Shown here piece by piece: positions 12,391-22,859 of a stretch of DNA of 64,000 nucleotides. Each line of letters starts with the position of its first letter. Within the stretch, counting starts at the first letter, position 1. The stretch spans positions 14,332,258 to 14,396,257 of the forward strand of contig JAMKCF010000001.1 of assembly GCA_023634235.1 (NCBI GenBank). Reading direction: 5' to 3'. The notes under the pieces were generated by a model that was not told where the DNA came from, did not search any database, and saw only the letters and a list, made by a program, of their open reading frames with translations. The position numbers were made by a program, and so were the translations under genes. Origin of the DNA: Pisaster brevispinus. Lineage: Eukaryota > Echinodermata > Asteroidea > Forcipulatida > Asteriidae.

Positions 12391-13309
12391 CTAGAATGGA
12401 TCCGCGTCTCCTAGTCGGAAGGATCTAAATGCACCGCTGTGGAGTTTATATGTGATGGCTGCAGGAACAGAGTGTGGGATGTATGCAAAGTGTACTCGGC
12501 TGTCGCCTCTTATCTTGGGGAGGTGGTCCTCCCTCAGCTCCTTGCGCCCTTTCCTTACGTAGTCTGTGACGTCATCAGAGATGTAGATGTTGGAGCCTTT
12601 GAATGGTTTGTTCCGTAGTGATTTCGAAGCTTGTTTGAGGAGGTATTGACGATCAGTGTAGCGTAGCAGCTTGCAATGGATAGGTCTGGGCCAGGTGTTG
12701 TTATTGTGATTGTTGGCTTTGTTGGTTGTTGATGGTCTGTTGTTAGGTGACTTGTGTGTTGGGGGTAGGGTGAGCCCGTTCGATCTGAATTTCATGGCCG
12801 TCATGGAGATTCATGTGGTTTGCGAAGAAATCGGACAGGAATTCCTCACATTGCTGGTTTCCCTCTGATCCTTCCGGTATGCCATGCAAGATGATGTTGT
12901 TTCTGCGGCTTTGGTTTTGCAGGTCTTCCACCTTTTTCCCCACCTGATAGATATCAACATGGGTGCCATCGAATCGGCTGTTGACACTTGCTCTTATGTT
13001 CTTACACTTATCACTCAGGAAAGATGCCGTAGTTCTGAGCTCTTCAATCTCCTGCTGGTTGGCAACCTTTTCCATCGTTTCCTGGAGCTTGATCTCAATT
13101 CCAGAGACTCGAGACCCTAGATTTTCGAGGGATCGGATGATTTTGTCCAGTTTTGTGTGCACTGCAGTGATGTCTTGACTGCACGCGCATGCGTGGCAGC
13201 CATCTTCACCATGGCGTTCTTCACTTGGGGTAACGTCTTTTTTTGAAGATCTTTTTTTGGTGGTTCTGGTTGTTTTTTGAGGCTCCCACAGGTCGGACAT
13301 ACTCAGCAC
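12391..13309 (-). pseudogene. LINE A ORF1, coiled-coil RNA-binding protein
   Basis: The frame starts at 13309 with a basic N-terminus (KKRSSKKDV), then about 80 residues of coiled coil (KLDKIIRSLENLGSRVSGIE), then RRNNIILHGIPEG, the hallmark start of an L1-type RRM. A C-terminal part follows in another frame (12804-12391; HCKLLRYTDRQYLLKQAS, then FKGSNIYISDD). The frame changes near 12750-12800, so one indel separates the RRM from the C-terminal domain. L1-type ORF1 proteins coat LINE RNA. Confidence 0.8.
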
Positions 13310-13330
13310 AGGTTGATGATTGCGATTGAG

Positions 13331-14390
13331 TGAAGACAGGGCTAATTATTAGCGGTGTTAGTATAAGTTTTGTATACTTTGACGGAGCACGAAATGAGAC
13401 GGTGTTAGTCAGGTGCCCATAACAACCTTATTCACGTTTTAGCGGTATGAATAAATAATTAGCCAATCTTGTTCTAATCATATCTCGAGAAATATACATG
13501 TACATCCAATCCTCAAACTTTTCAGTCAAAAACTTGTTGGGTGTTGTAGATGTGAATCGTGGTATGTGTCAGCACGTCATCATGACATCTTTTGTTGTCC
13601 CGCTTTCGTTCTGTGTACAAAACACATGGCGCTAAAAGTGTAAATATTTTGACAGACAAACACAATATTTTCAAATAAAATTACTTATTAGTTTCCTAAG
13701 ACACAAACTGTTTTGAAAAGTTAAATGCTTTTAATAAAAGCTGTTTCAGGCCCCAAAAACTAATCATAGTACCTATATAATTAATAATTGGTGAAACTTG
13801 TAACTGGCTAATAACATGGTGCTTCATAGACTACACCCAGTCACCTGTGTGTTTGTGGTTGATCTTCTCTATGAGTCATGCAGTACTGTGAGGACCTTAT
13901 AAGGTTGGGACTTTCTTGAGTCTAGGAAAACGTGAAATGCGTAGCTGGTTTATTTAGTTCCTAGCCCATTCGATTTGTGCATGAGCAACACATAGTTCCT
14001 ACGTAGATTTAGGGTTTTCGTGTGAATGCATTAGATGCGAAATTTGTTTACCATCGTGTTCCTAATAAAAATTATTAGTATGAAAAACACAATTTTGTTT
14101 CTGTGACGTCATCAGGTGTCAAATTACGGTAATTCAAAGATTATTCCTTTAAAAAATCATATCTCCTGCACCGCATGTCGTAAAGTCGAATTGTTTGTTT
14201 CGTTTACTAGCTTACGACACTTGCAACATTTTGTTTATAAGAATGACCTCACTTACACCTTTACGTCAAAATATTTAAATTGAAGACGGATCATTCAGGA
14301 AAGTTGGTCTAATAAAAAGAATCACTTGCACCTATATTGTAAACAATTAAGAGTTACAAAAGTTTTTCAAACACAGGAATTGTAGACTTC
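13331..14390. other. Intergenic, nothing assigned
   Basis: Between LINE A and LINE B. No ORF with protein similarity. Part of the right side (about 14290-14390) may be the 3' UTR of LINE B. Confidence 0.45.
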
Positions 14391-14394
14391 ATGT

Positions 14395-15229
14395 ATCTAT
14401 CAGTTTTGCACTTAGGTACAACTAGCGAAGGCGTGGAACTGTTTCTTAGTATTCTGGTAGTTATTATTCAATTTAAGAGAGGGGGAGCATATTTCTAAAT
14501 CTGCGGAATGTAAAAGTTGTGTGCCAAAGTTATACAGTAAGGTGTCGATCCTAGTTTCAAGACTAGAAATACCTAGAACTTCCAAAGCATTGGATCAAAT
14601 GTGATACCGATGAGAGCCTAACATAATGTGACGAGCTTGTTTTTGTACATTTTCATTTCTATTAGCCAGTTTTTTTTTATATATCGAGGTATGCCAGACT
14701 TGGCTGGCATACTTTAAAACTGGTATAATGTAGCATGTGACTGAGACAAAGTCAGCCAAGGGAGTGTCATAATTTTTTTTAAATACACAAGGTAAATAAT
14801 CTTCTAGAGACTCTAGAGACGATATCAGCAACATGGATGTCCCTTTTGAGATCACTCTGAACTGTGACTCCCAAAAGTTTCATGTTATTAACCGTGTTTA
14901 GGGATATATCATTAAGAGTAAACATGGGGTTAGGTGTAACTCGTCGTAGGAAACTGATCTTCATTTTCACTATATTTAATTATATCCCCGAGGGTCAGGT
15001 CGTCCACCTATTTCCAACGTCTAACGGCTTCCAATGGCAGCATCGTTAACTTGGACCAGAAATAATATAGGGCCAAACTTAGTTCCTTGTGGGACGCCAC
15101 AATCAATGGTTTTGACAGAGGAAGTGTGATTAACGAGTTTGGTTTTTTGGGTGCTATTGGAAAGGAAGCTGCAGACAATTGGAATAATTGAAAGTCTAAC
15201 CCCAAGGTTGATAAGTTTCTTGATAATAA
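14395..15229 (-). pseudogene. LINE B reverse transcriptase, C-terminal half
   Basis: Downstream of the solo LTR the RT continues with KKLINLGVRLS, CGVPQGTKFGPILFL (about 15080) and a VDDLTL active-site box near 15000. Then come the thumb region (ISFLRRVTPNP, MKLLGVTVQSD) and the C-terminal YASQVWH and VQKQARHIML motifs near 14650. It is spread over at least three frames. Confidence 0.75.
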
Positions 15230-15791
15230 TGTAGGGAACCCAAGTGCGCCCTCAGTGTTCACATCAGTACTCCAATTTTTGTGATTTACATATTTACTGT
15301 AAAAAGTTAACTTTGGGGTTGCCACCTGTATACTCACGCTCTTTTCCAATTTAGCTATGAGCAAGAGAGAGCACATTTTATTTGAGTGGTATTTCTCACT
15401 ATTTTTGTAGGGAGCATGGCTCTGGCCATGCTCCAAAAACCATTTATCTGGGGAGGGTTAGAATTGTGGAGCTGTCTGTAGGTATTGCTTGGTATTTGAC
15501 CATCCTTTTATGAGAATTGTCATTATTTTAGGGCTGATCGGCTACTGTACTGTAAACTTGTACGTTGTATGTAGCCAGCCTCGCGGTTGACCTTTTGCCC
15601 TTTACACAAGTGACTGTGCTCTGCTATATTAATTGTGTATTGTGTGCTAGTGCTATAGCATTGGAGGATTAAAATCAGTACAGGAGATATTTTACACGTC
15701 CTCTTATGGAATTTGTTGCCGTTATTGAATTCTGGTGAATCCTCATCCTTTTTAAATAGAGGACCGGCGGCCTCTTTCCCCTGTCTCTACA
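15230..15791. mobile_element. Solo LTR, 562 bp
   Basis: The block begins TGTAGGGAACC and ends GTCTCTACA, the TG...CA ends of an LTR. It is flanked by a direct 4-bp ATAA (15226-15229 and 15792-15795). No coding sequence lies inside. It interrupts the LINE B RT between its KAFDLVNHN and KKLINLG motifs, and taking it out rejoins them in frame. Family unknown; its TGTAG start resembles the Gypsy-A LTR only at the very ends. Confidence 0.75.
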
Positions 15792-15795
15792 ATAA

Positions 15796-16253
15796 TATTA
15801 TGATTAACAAGATCAAAGGCTTTGGTGAAGTCAATCGCAGCAAGGGAAGCATACTGATTAGGCTTTTCAAGTCCCTCATATACAGAATTTAACATATCCA
15901 CCAGGTAATGAGTGGTAGAGCTGCCCTTAATGTTACCGTATTGTTTAGGATCAAGTTTTACAGAAGTACCATTAATAATGTTTTTGGCAATAAAGGATTC
16001 AAACATTCGAGCTAACACCGGTGTCAAGGAGATGGGCCTCAATTGATCAAAAGACAAAGCATGTTTAGTTTTAGGAACTGGTATGATAGTGGCAGTCTTC
16101 CACACTTCAGGGAAATTACACATCCTCTGTATGTTTGTGCCATTTAGCTGGCTGACAATTCCTGAGGTTGTACACAGAGTCTGCGTAGAACTTTCTTTTG
16201 GCTTAATTTCACTTTGTTGCGCAACATACGCCATTCCATCTGATCACCCCGAG
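15796..16253 (-). pseudogene. LINE B reverse transcriptase, N-terminal half
   Basis: Motifs in order: CNFPEVWKTATIIPVPK, FDQLRPISLTPVLARMFE, QYGNIKGSSTTHYLVD and AAIDFTKAFDLVNHN, the first RT blocks of CR1/Jockey-type LINEs. The frame is open across this segment. The upstream end at 16253 abuts the 5' LTR of Gypsy-A and the downstream end abuts the solo LTR. Confidence 0.85.
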
Positions 16254-16427
16254 TGTAGAATGAGCACATACACAGCTATGGTATATTATTGTCATACCGC
16301 CCTTTTGTGACTAGCTTTAGTTAGGTGTCACATGTAAAGAGTTAGAGTAAGTCACCATCTTTGATACAGTCTTGATATATATTAAACATATCTTACTCCT
16401 ACTCGTAGTCTCTTGCCTAATATAACA
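16254..16427 (+). repeat. Gypsy-A 5' LTR
   Basis: It runs from TGTAGAATGAGC to CCTAATATAACA. It aligns along its length to the 3' LTR, with about 32 bp more sequence, mainly around 16325-16360 (CACATGTAAAGAGTTAGAG). AATAAA-like and TATA-like stretches are present. Confidence 0.9.
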
Positions 16428-16445
16428 TGGTGGCAGCCGTGATCT
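16428..16445 (+). other. Gypsy-A primer-binding site
   Basis: TGGTGGCAGCCGTGATCT begins immediately after the LTR. It starts with TGG, the complement of a tRNA CCA end. TGGTGGCAGC matches the 3' end of metazoan tRNA-Leu as I know it. The tRNA assignment is inference. Confidence 0.7.
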
Positions 16446-16457
16446 CAACCTATAAAC

Positions 16458-17260
16458 ATGCCAACAACTCCACAACCAGCTGGCCAGCCACAGCTCACAA
16501 CTCAACTCCAAATTCCGGGTAAATTTGACGGTGGAAACGGACCTCAACAAAGTGAATTGTGGCCAAAATGGATCAGGCGTTTCGAGCAGTATCGTGTGGT
16601 TTCGGGTCTGACAACAAAACCGGACCACGAACAGGTTAGCACTCTCTTGTACGCTATGGGAGATTGTGCCGATATCTTAATAACTTTAAGGATCTCGGAG
16701 GACACAGCAAAGTATGATACAGTAGTACAAGCATTGATCACACACAATGAAGGTCGTCGAAACATTATTGTAGAGAGGGCTCGCTTCAATAAATGCAAGC
16801 AACAGCCAGGGGAACCAATTGATGCATTTATTTAAGACCTATACAGGCTAGCAGACCACTGAGTATGCAGAACTTAAAGATAGCTTTAATCAGAGACAGG
16901 ATTGTCGTTGGTGTCACCAATGAAAACTTTCTGACAATCTCCAATCAAAATCTGACCTCACTCTTGACAGAGCTGTACAGCTTTGCCGTCAAGCTTTGCC
17001 AATCTCGTAAACAAAACCAAGATATCATGAGAGGCACCTCCGGTCCACTGCATCCCATCGCAAGAAAAAGGGAATGAGTAGGCCTACAACCGGAAAATAG
17101 AAAAGTGTACAGTCTAATCCACATCCCAGCCAGAACACTTCATGTAAATGGTGTGGGAAAGAACAACACAAGCACTCAACTTGCCCGGCCAAAGATTCAA
17201 CTTGTGCTAACTGTCAGAAAAGGGGACACTACAAAGCTGTTTGCCGCAGTTCATGAAGTG
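16458..17260 (+). pseudogene. Gypsy-A gag with two CCHC zinc knuckles
   Basis: The ATG at 16458 starts a capsid-like frame (ELWPKWIRRFEQYRVVSGL, then LLYAMGDCADILI). A TAA at about 16833 replaces an expected codon, and a frameshift follows. Further on, two perfect C-x2-C-x4-H-x4-C knuckles (CKWCGKEQHKHSTC and CANCQKRGHYKAVC) lie at about 17145-17255. Gag would package element RNA. A 16.8-17.1 kb segment encodes the middle portion in another frame. Confidence 0.85.
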
Positions 17261-17399
17261 CAGGATCATGAATATGACGATGACTTGCCGTTCCTCAGTG
17301 AAATCTCCAGTATTACGGATAACTGGAATGCTGACAAATCTGTCAACAGACACAAAACACGAACAAATCCCTTCGCAGGCCAGGTAACACTCGGCTTCC

Positions 17400-18640
17400 A
17401 GTTCTAGGCATGCTCAACGCCACACTACAGTATCGTCGCAAACAAATTAGAGAACGTGTATTCATCATCCAGGACTAGAAATGCTTATTGCTAAGCAAAA
17501 CAGCATGAGTTGAACTTGGCCTCATACAACGCATCAATGAGGTTCAAACTGGGTCAACATCAGCCAAAATCCGTGCAGAATTTCCTAAGCTTTTCACAGG
17601 TTTTGGAAGATTAACGAATGAGTACCATATAACGCTATGCCAAGATGCAAAGCCTGTTTGACTGCTCACTACGGAAATTTCCACACCCGTCACTTCCAAA
17701 GGTGAAATCCGAAATTGACAAGATGCTAACACAGGGAGTCATTTCTCCAGGGACAGTGCCCACTGCTTGGTGCTCTGGAATTGTCCCTTAACTCTTCGTG
17801 ACACCATAAAAAAAAATCACCATTTTGCCATGCCTTACTTGTTGAGTAACAGTTTGATATTAGCGTGTAATACATTTCTGTGAAGAACCAAATCACTTTT
17901 AAATCACCCAAATCATTGGATATAGACCCTTTTGACTAAATAAAATCAATTCAAGCAAAATTGTATTTTGAGATGAGCCCTTATGTCTTTTTCTGCTCAA
18001 TCAACCATTTCTTTGTTCACACAACTTAGCAAAACTAAGTATTTGCTACACAATTCCTATGGGAATTCCTGGAGAGCGGGTCATTGTTGGACTGTCTTAG
18101 TGAAAAACAAACCCCGGATAGTGATAAGACATTTGGCAAGCTATTTGGCTAGGTGCAGTTGTGGAACTTGGAATTTTTTAGATTTTTTGACCAAAAAAAA
18201 GGCGGATTAACGACTTTTTAATTAAAAACTGTTACTCAATAAGTGAGCGATTGTGTCATTGAGTGTTGACCCAAGTCTATTGGTAACATACAGATATGCG
18301 TTGACCTCACCCAGCTGAACAAAGGCGTGGAACGCGAGATACATCCTATGTCTTCGGTCGACGAAAGTCTCGCTAAGCTCAGCAAAAGCAAGATTTTCAC
18401 CAAGCTTGATGCTAATAGCGGTTTCTGGCAATTTCCACTGGATGATGACTCAAAACTGTTGACAACATTCATTACACCATCTGGTCAATACTGTTTCAAC
18501 AGACTGCCATTCGGCATAAGCTCAGCGCCAGAAATTTTCTAGCGCACAATGTCATTAATCCTCGAGGGCCTTGATGGAGTCATATGGATGATGTCCTTGT
18601 ACACAGTACCAATCAGACAGAACACAACAGTCGGTGAGAG
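17400..18640 (+). pseudogene. Gypsy-A protease remnant and reverse transcriptase
   Basis: The catalytic Asp-Ser/Thr-Gly region of the protease is missing; only its C-terminal part (GMLNATLQYRRKQIRERVF) is seen near 17410. The RT starts in several broken frames (INEVQTGSTSAKIRAEFPKL), is interrupted at about 17837-18244, and resumes with FTKLDANSGFWQFPLDDDSK and FGISSAPEIF. A HMDD active-site box lies at about 18585. Stops and frameshifts are frequent. Confidence 0.8.
17837..18244. mobile_element. Small TIR element (MITE-like) inside the Gypsy-A RT
   Basis: acttgttgagtaacagttt at 17837-17855 is matched in inverted orientation at 18226-18244, with one mismatch in 19. The ~408-bp interior has no coding content, and the Gypsy-A protein reads up to this block and resumes after it. 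The exact target duplication is unclear, and about 50 bp of unexplained sequence remains on the right. Confidence 0.55.
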
Positions 18641-18699
18641 CAACCCTACAACGTTTACAGGACGTGGGACTGACACTCACTGACAAATGTGAGTTTTCA

Positions 18700-19010
18700 G
18701 AGAACGATAAAGTTCCTTCATCTCAGATTTATGCGGTTCAACCCGATAGTCATGTATGTACCTGGCAAGCATCAACTTATGGCCGATGCACTTTCACGAG
18801 CTCCAGTCGGTATGCCAGAAAATTCTGACATCGCACTCATTGCAGAGATTGACAGTTTCGCATCCTTTGTAATATATGCACTGCCTGCAACTTCGCAACG
18901 CCTCTGCGACATCGGCCAAGCCCAGCAAGCAGATGAGGAATGCACACAAATCAGACAATATTGTACACAAGGCTGGCCTACATACATGCCCCACTCACCG
19001 TTGCTTTGAC
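18700..19010 (+). pseudogene. Gypsy-A RNase H tail after an internal deletion
   Basis: At about 18715 the RT thumb (CEFSENDKV) jumps directly to the RNase H C-terminal signature YVPGKHQLMADALSRAP. Several hundred residues normally lie between them, so about 1 kb is missing. The frame continues to a stop near 19009. Confidence 0.75.
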
Positions 19011-19084
19011 AATATTGGCAGAGCCAAACCATCTCGCAATCGTCGATGATTTGCTCCTGTACGATGAACGCATCGTGTTCCCCA

Positions 19085-20228
19085 GAATAATGTGACTCGA
19101 AATCCTCGACTGCATACATCGGGACACTTTGGCATCACAAAATGTCGAGCACGATCACATACATCGGTATGGTGGCCTGAACAGTCAAAAAGTATTAAGC
19201 AAATGGTCACAAATTGCACCACATGTGCAAAGGAACGACCTGAGATCACGGAGCTGCTTATACCAACCTCATTTCCATCATGCCTGTGGGAAAGATTAGG
19301 TACAGATCTTTTCCAGCACCAAGGAAAAGTTTATCTCATAGTGATCGACTATTACTCCAGGTGGATGGAAATCAAACAGCTCAATGAACAAACATCAGAT
19401 TAATGTACTGAAACAGATATTCACAGTACATGGGATTCCAGATGTTGTAAAGTCCGACAATGGCCCCCAATTTAGTGCTGAGACTTTTCAACAGTTCGTA
19501 GTAACCCATGGATTTACGCACATGACCAGCTCGCCACGATATCCACAGGCCAATGGTGAGGCAAAGATAGCCATCCACACTGCAAAAGCTCTTCTGAAGA
19601 ACTCTGACCCATATCTTGCTCTCCTCACTTATAGGTCAACCCCACTACAAAATGGCCTTTCCCCTAGTGAGCTACTGATGAAAAGACGATTGAGGACACA
19701 ACTTCCCGTCCTACCAAGACACTCGGACCAAGTGTGCCAAATCACTCTAAAGTACGCGGAAAGAAAGATGCCTATCAATCTGCCCATCAGCACTCTTTCA
19801 ACCGACACACAATGCGCGAGAACTACCCACTCTCAGACCGGGTGACCCTGTATGGATTCGTGACCAAAAAACGCCCAGGTCAGATAGTGAAAAAAACTCA
19901 GTCACCCCGGTCTTACATTGTTAAAAGTGACCAGGGTACAGCTCGACGCAACCGCAGTGCACTAGTTCACACACCCAGCACAACACCTGAGGCTCCAGTC
20001 CCTATGGAACATCGTCAGCAAACTCAAAACACTTCCAAAATAACTAATGATAACACTCCAACTCCAATAACTGTGGACAAAATGCAAACTCACACACCAG
20101 TTGTTGAAACAAAAACTCGCTTAGGGTGTATCGTGAAACCCCGTCTGTTCGGATCTGTGAACTTGAGAACCTGTTTACTTAAGAACTGTGTTCACTTAAA
20201 CATTGCCTTTGTTATTGTTTACATTTAA
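19085..20228 (+). pseudogene. Gypsy-A integrase and C-terminal tail
   Basis: A zinc-binding and core region is spread over two frames. Visible pieces are SGHFGITKCRARSH, CTTCAKERPEI, RLGTDLF (first catalytic Asp), VKSDNGPQFS (second Asp) and QANGEAK (Glu). The frame shifts near 19385. After TYRSTPLQNGLSPSELL the tail changes frame again and runs to 20228. It would insert element cDNA, leaving a 5-bp duplication. Confidence 0.85.
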
Positions 20229-20370
20229 TCTGTTGTTTGAAAACATCAACTTTCTAAAAAATCAAGTGGTTTGCAGTTGAAACTCTGTTGAAAAAATATT
20301 GTTTAAAATGGGGGGAAAATACTATCATTCATTTTGACTCTGAAAGTTTCAAGTTATAAAATCAGACTTA

Positions 20371-20378
20371 AGGGGAGA
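20371..20378 (+). other. Gypsy-A polypurine tract
   Basis: AGGGGAGA lies directly before the 3' LTR start (TGTAGAATGAGC). This is the expected primer site for plus-strand synthesis. Confidence 0.75.
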
Positions 20379-20520
20379 TGTAGAATGAGCATACACAGCA
20401 ATGGTATATTGTCATACCACCCTCTTGTGACTAGTTTTGGTTAGGTGTCATCTTTGATACAGTCTTGATATATAATAAACATATCTTACTCCTACTCCTA
20501 GTCTCTTGCCTAATATTACA
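20379..20520 (+). repeat. Gypsy-A 3' LTR
   Basis: It runs from TGTAGAATGAGC to CCTAATATTACA, 142 bp. It differs from the 5' LTR by one internal gap of about 32 bp and several substitutions, which indicates an old insertion. Confidence 0.9.
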
Positions 20521-20525
20521 GCGAG

Positions 20526-21979
20526 TAAAAGCTTTCTGGCTGTTTCTGATAAGTTGTTTAATTTGTAGTCATCCATGGCTTGTCCTTGAGTCGCAATACT
20601 GAACAGACTTCGGGAAAATGTTCCTCATAGACGTCATTGATTGTAAATGAAAAATCCCTGAGCATGGCATGAGATGACTGGTTTGAAGCAATGCTGTCCC
20701 AATTACAGCCAGTCACCCATTGCCCGAATGACTGCACTGAAGAGTCTCGGTAGGGGTGCCTGTAGGTGGAAGTAGGCTTCACAGATGGATATTTAGTCAC
20801 TGGATTAGAGAATACAGCAGTGGTCACTAGGTTCATTTGGTTATAGTCGTTTGGGTTCAGTAAAAACCGTGGGGTGGTTGGTAAACATCTTATCCAGTAT
20901 AGCATTGTGCCGAGTGGGGAAATTGATCAACTGTTCTATATGTAAATTGTTCTCAATGGTGTTAGTTTTGAGATCATTAAAGTCTTCTAATAGAATGATT
21001 GTGGCAGTTGTATCAAATGATTGCATATCGTCCACAGTTAGAAAAATGTGCTCAAGCATTTCACTGGCATAGGTAGACCCTGGAGGATAGTTAATCACTC
21101 CAATGTAGAAGTTAGATACTGACGTGAATGGTTGGATAGTGTCTGCATCTTGAAACTCTCCTTGGTATAGACAGCTACACCTCCTCCTCGTCTTCCATCT
21201 CGGCACTTGGACGAAATATGAAATCCAGGGATGTCAGCAGATTGTATTGTAATGTCATTCAACCAGGTTTCTGTCACGGCAGCTGTATCGACTGAATTCT
21301 CACTGAGCACAAGCTGCAGATCTTCCAGCCTGTTATTCAAGGAGCTAGGTTGGTGTGGATAACAAAACAAGTGCTTGGAACAGGAACAAGGTGACGAGGG
21401 GACCTTTTACAATGTCTAATAAAAGTCTTGTGGTATGTCGTAGCAGATGTCTCCACTAGACGTCGTCCTCTTGTATTAATAGTAACAGGGAAATGCCTAA
21501 AAGCCTGTCGACTTGCTCTACTCCCCCTCTTCTTCTCAAACAGCTCTAATGTCTTCAGGCTTCCATAAGTAGATGTAGATATGCGTTGTTTTCCTCCACC
21601 TTTTTATAGTTTCAGTTGATTCTGAGTAAGTAATGCTCTGGTAGTCTGTGGAATAGCAATTATGTGGACCCGGATTTCTGAGCACATCCATGAAATTGTT
21701 GACATCGGTGGGTGGATCGTGACCAAGGATTACCATGCAAGTACGGCCATGCTTATCCCACTTGGTCGCTGGTGTCTTAGTGGAGCAGAAATCAGAGTCA
21801 CACAATCTTAAAGTTGTAGCTATCGGGAGATTATCACCGACACATACATTTTGTGGGTGTTTAATCACAGGAAATGGAGAGGAAACTGTCACCACATAAC
21901 CATTGGCAAGCGAGGGCTGAAGCTGATGTTGTAGAAGTGTAATGGCTGTTACAAACGTGACAAAATTCATGGTGGCCAT
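20526..21979 (-). pseudogene. LINE B N-terminus and endonuclease, with 2A-like motif
   Basis: The frame opens at 21979 with a hydrophobic start (MNFVTFVTAITLL) that looks like a signal peptide. Residues 98-105 read DVLRNPGP, close to the ribosome-skipping 2A consensus DxExNPGP. The endonuclease follows: NNRLEDLQLVLSENSVDTAAV, ETWLNDI, RDGRRGGGVAVYT, then a break. ILLEDFNDLKTNT and the C-terminal part run to 20558. Frames change near 21536, 21370, 21100 and 20560. The 5' limit of the element beyond 21979 is not clear. Confidence 0.8.
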
Positions 21980-22270
21980 TATTGTCCATCGAGATTACAT
22001 AGGTAGTATAGTTCAGCCAACAATTCAAGAATGAAAATGTCTTCAAATCAAAGTTCACGGTCCAAAATACGCTGAATCAATTAACCAGACAACACAAATA
22101 AAACCACAAAAAAAAAATAGAAGTGTGGATGGCGATCCAAAAAGGAAGATTTTTAAGGATTAAAACTGCAAAGTACAGCAGAGATAAAAATACAAAGGCA
22201 GCCAGGATGAACAGCGCCCTCATGAACAATGTAGTAACTTTATTGTTATCATCTTTTTTGTTTACCACAG

Positions 22271-22480
22271 CATCACTGGGAAGAGGAGGCCCCAGTCGAG
22301 CCTGATCTATCGGCCTGGTCAGATGATTCAGACACACCGGAGCTGCGCAGAATGGTTACATCTCACAATTGGGCTGTTCGTACTGACCAGAGAGTATCCC
22401 AGAAACTCAACCAACGTTTGAGGGCCCATGGTCTGAAATCTGCCTCGACACCCGCTTCAATGCAAGAGATGTTCAACCGG
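22271..22480 (+). CDS. Exon of an unrecognised acidic gene, copy 1
   Basis: Bounded by TTTACCACAG and CGG|GTAATA, 70 codons, phase 0 at both ends. It has an acidic start (EEEAPVEPDLSAWSDDSD) followed by a basic helical end (QRVSQKLNQRLRAHGLKSAS). An inverted copy of the exon and its flanking intron sequence lies at 26421-26621, roughly 85% identical by eye. I know no family for it. Confidence 0.55.
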
Positions 22481-22604
22481 GTAATAAAATAACCAATCTG
22501 TTGTTAAATTAAATCAGAGTTTCCTCTTTTGTTTCTTTTCTTTTTTCTCTTTTTATTAAATTGACTTTTTGATTGATTGATTTTTTTTTTTTTTTTTTTT
22601 ACAG

Positions 22605-22745
22605 CCCCAGGAAGGAAAGGGTGTGGTTGTAGCGGAACAGAAAAGACCAGCCTCTGTGCGACCAAAGAGTCGCAGAACACAGGACGAGGAACTGTCGACC
22701 CGTGGTGAGAAGAGAAAGTTAGACAGTAGTAGGTCTTCCCTTTAA
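22605..22745 (+). CDS. Terminal exon, basic (joins 22271-22480)
   Basis: A long pyrimidine tract and TTTACAG precede 22605. The frame continues in phase 0 from the previous exon (PQEGKGVVVAEQKRPASVRP, then KSRRTQDEELS and GEKRKLD) and stops at TAA 22743-22745. The basic clusters look like nuclear localisation signals. Together the two exons give the C-terminal 116 residues of a small nuclear-type protein. The N-terminus is not found, although the inverted locus at 26762-26911 suggests what a first exon could look like. Confidence 0.5.
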   Translation, partial: PQEGKGVVVAEQKRPASVRPKSRRTQDEELSTRGEKRKLDSSRSSL

Positions 22746-22859
22746 AACCTTCAAACTTAAAAAAAAACTAGATATTCAGTTTTTGTTTACTACAAAAACG
22801 AGGTGTTCGTGATCGATTTCATCAAATTATGATTTAATGATATTTTATTTTATCAACCC

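Larger units (their letters stand above)
9144..13330 (-). mobile_element. LINE A: non-LTR retrotransposon, near full length, decayed
   Basis: On the minus strand the order is ORF1 (13309 to 12391), then ORF2 with endonuclease and reverse transcriptase (12233 to 9399), then a short 3' end. The 3' terminus carries a simple pentamer tail visible on the plus strand as attcaattcaattcaatgg at about 9147-9170, as many LINEs do. Both ORFs contain frameshifts. The layout fits the Jockey/I/CR1 branch. I cannot name the clade. Confidence 0.85.
16254..20520 (+). mobile_element. Gypsy-A: Ty3/gypsy retrotransposon, internally deleted
   Basis: Two short LTRs (174 and 142 bp) flank gag, zinc knuckles, RT and integrase remnants. 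A primer-binding site follows the 5' LTR and a purine tract precedes the 3' LTR. Flanks are ccgag (16249-16253) and gcgag (20521-20525), a 5-bp target duplication with one change. The element has many stops and frameshifts, lacks the protease active site and most of RNase H, and carries a small inserted element in its RT. Confidence 0.9.
14395..21979 (-). mobile_element. LINE B: CR1-like LINE split by two LTR insertions
   Basis: The 5' part (21979-20526) encodes an N-terminal extension and endonuclease. The 3' part (16253-14395) encodes the RT. Between them sits Gypsy-A, and inside the RT part sits a solo LTR (15230-15791). Removing each insertion with one target duplication restores the LINE reading frame exactly at both points. 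The remaining frame has further small indels, so the element is old. Confidence 0.85.

Noticed and set aside
22077..22337. Minus-strand ORF with a hydrophobic segment
   Set aside because: Antisense to the exon at 22271-22480 and its upstream intron. The hydrophobicity comes from A/T-rich sequence.
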